DNA from: Bacteroidales bacterium
GTDB taxonomy: Bacteria; Bacteroidota; Bacteroidia; Bacteroidales; WCHB1-69
Assembly: GCA_017962845.1 (NCBI GenBank)
Contig: JAGCUN010000051.1
Location: 1 to 43,498 of the forward strand
DNA: 43,498 nucleotides
Direction: 5' to 3'
In this document: in pieces, positions 42,092 through 43,498 of the stretch
Position numbering within the stretch: the stretch's first letter is position 1
Layout: each line of letters starts with the position of its first letter
Translations under genes and position numbers: made by a program
Notes under the pieces: model-generated
Database searches by the model: none
The model's input: the letters and a program-made list of their open reading frames with translations, nothing else
Told to the model about the DNA's origin: nothing

Positions 42092-43498
42092 TTAACAGAT
42101 ACTTCTACAAGTCATCACTTTCTGATTTTGTCAATGATTCGTCGGATGAAATCTTTGGCAAAATGTCGCGTGCCGATGAGATGGATACTTCTTCCACACA
42201 GAAATATGCATGGGAACAAGAAATCCAAATCATGAAACGTGTGTTGCAACCGTATGAGAATGAGTGTGCAGAGATTTTATTCGAATATACTATTCCTCGA
42301 TTGGGCAAACGTATTGACGTAGTTGTGTTGTTGCGAGAACGAGTATTTGTTATTGAATTTAAGGCAGGTGAAAATGAGTTCATCCATCAGGACATTGACC
42401 AGGTTTTGGATTATGCTCTTGACTTGAAGAATTTCCATCAAGGGAGTGTTGACCGTTATATTATTCCGATTCTTGTAGCAACAGAAAGTGATGCTTATTC
42501 CACGTTATGTCAATTATCGCATTATGATGACGGCGTTTATGAACCTCTTTTGACAAATGCCGAACATCTTGCAGACATCATTTCTATGGTTTTGGAAGAA
42601 ACCCTTCCTGTAATATCTTATTCTGTATCGATTAGTGACTGGGCTAGAAGCCGTTATGCGCCCACCCCCACAATTATTGAAGCAGCACGTTCTCTTTATC
42701 TTAATCATAGTGTAGAAAATATCACGCGTCATGATGCTGAAGGAGAGCAATTAAAGCGTACAACTCAATATGTTCAAAAAGTCATTCACGAAACAAAGTT
42801 GCGTAGAGGTAAAAGCATTTGCTTTGTCACAGGTGTTCCTGGAGCCGGCAAAACATTGGTTGGACTAAATGTCGCCGTGCAACAGGAAACAGATGAGGAT
42901 TTGGCTGTTTATCTATCAGGAAATGGTCCTTTAGTTGCTGTCCTGACAGAGGCTCTCACGCGTGATAAGCAAGCACAGGAGAAATCTCTTGGCAAAAAAA
43001 TTACGAAGAAAGAAGCTGAAAGGGAAGTAAAGCGTTTCATACAAATCATTCATCGCTATCGTGACAACATGTTAGGGAAAATTCGTGTTGTAAATGGCGA
43101 ATTGCAAATAGATCCGCATAAAGAATTGCAGGATAAGAAAGCTGGTTATGGAGAAGTAGAGAATATTGCCATTTTTGATGAAGCGCAACGCTCATGGGAT
43201 AATGAACACATTGCTTCATGGCTAAAAAGGAAGAAAGGTTTTGCCGATTTCCCAATGTCGGAGGGTGAATTCCTGATTTGGTCGCTTGACCAGCGGAAAG
43301 ACTGGGCTGTTATCGTTTGTCTTGTTGGAGGAGGTCAAGAAATCAATACTGGCGAGGCGGGTATTGGCGAATGGATTCGTGCTCTGAATGAGACATTTCC
43401 ACATTGGCAGGTGTATATTTCTAACCAGCTTACAGCAAATGAATATGCCGAAGGCAAGGTGAAGGATTTATTGGAAAACAATCCACACGTTACCTATT
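42088..43498 (+). CDS. PD-(D/E)XK-like nuclease and DUF2075 ATPase fusion (5' part)
   Basis: The frame is open to the window end; 470 codons are visible. Residues about 60-135 show a restriction-nuclease-like core: LGKRIDVVVLLRERVFVIEFKAGENEF with Asp77, Glu90 and Lys92 in the D...ExK pattern, followed by a helix QDIDQVLDYALDLK. From about 240 the DUF2075 domain (COG3410) begins: Walker A GVPGAGKT (249-256), SGNGPLVAVLTEAL, Walker B IAIFDEAQRSW (DEAQ at 364-367) and VCLVGGGQEINTGEAGIGEW. The family is related to superfamily 1 helicases and Schlafen-type ATPases and occurs in defence loci; its target is not established. The gene is visibly AT-richer than its neighbours, a hint of transfer. The C-terminus is outside the window. 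Confidence 0.85.
   Translation, partial: MINRYFYKSSLSDFVNDSSDEIFGKMSRADEMDTSSTQKYAWEQEIQIMKRVLQPYENECAEILFEYTIPRLGKRIDVVVLLRERVFVIEFKAGENEFIHQDIDQVLDYALDLKNFHQGSVDRYIIPILVATESDAYSTLCQLSHYDDGVYEPLLTNAEHLADIISMVLEETLPVISYSVSISDWARSRYAPTPTIIEAARSLYLNHSVENITRHDAEGEQLKRTTQYVQKVIHETKLRRGKSICFVTGVPGAGKTLVGLNVAVQQETDEDLAVYLSGNGPLVAVLTEALTRDKQAQEKSLGKKITKKEAEREVKRFIQIIHRYRDNMLGKIRVVNGELQIDPHKELQDKKAGYGEVENIAIFDEAQRSWDNEHIASWLKRKKGFADFPMSEGEFLIWSLDQRKDWAVIVCLVGGGQEINTGEAGIGEWIRALNETFPHWQVYISNQLTANEYAEGKVKDLLENNPHVTY

Overview
The window comes from a chromosome of the Bacteroidota, most probably an uncultured member of the Bacteroidales. Three things point there. At least sixteen genes are preceded by the phylum-specific -7 promoter element TAnnTTTG, usually as TATTTTTG or TATCTTTG. 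Two secreted proteins end in a type IX secretion (T9SS) type A sorting domain. Ribosome binding sites of the Shine-Dalgarno type are mostly absent. Most of the sequence is ordinary core genome, but several operons that are normally intact are broken up, and a few accessory genes lie between the pieces.

Layout. 1-22 is the extreme 5' end of a 16S rRNA gene that runs out of the window to the left, followed by its promoter region. 580-6707 holds two T9SS cargo proteins around xseA and a DUF389 membrane protein; an 8-bp tandem repeat tract separates the last two. 6779-12232 carries two DUF2147 paralogues on either side of pyrC, an ArcB-type ornithine carbamoyltransferase, upp, a FemAB/GNAT-like gene and rpsT. 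A palindromic 'GTAGAGACG' repeat (12308-12399) divides rpsT from the wall-growth operon lipoprotein-prenyl synthase-mrdA-rodA (17129-12393). 17463-18557 is a stand-alone Rnl2-type RNA ligase. It is followed by xseB-O-methyltransferase-trmD-flavoprotein on the minus strand and by a decayed small gene near 20916-21146.

29052-21251 is an eight-gene co-directional run on the minus strand: OprO/P-like porin, pstS, pstC, pstA, pstB, cysD, cysN, cysH. It links a periplasmic-binding-protein oxyanion importer to sulfate activation and APS reduction. The binding protein has lost the Ser-Gly-Thr anion-binding triad of classical PstS, so the substrate may not be phosphate. A membrane-anchored AraC-type regulator is transcribed divergently from the porin.

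murG sits downstream of ftcD, away from any division/cell-wall cluster, and nfo is divergent from ftcD. 34593-40202 is an internal block of the S10/spc ribosomal operon, rplV to rpsE, with its own promoter, a structured leader and its own terminator. The genes normally found before (rpsJ to rpsS) and after it (rpmD, rplO, secY) are absent here. The window ends with a GT-C membrane glycosyltransferase and the first 470 codons of an AT-rich gene that fuses a PD-(D/E)XK-like nuclease domain to a DUF2075 ATPase, a plausible defence gene, behind a palindrome and a six-codon leader ORF.

The candidates most worth a second look are the pst-cys operon with its unusual binding protein, the RNA ligase with an altered motif V, the nuclease-DUF2075 gene, and the split ribosomal operon with its leader structure.
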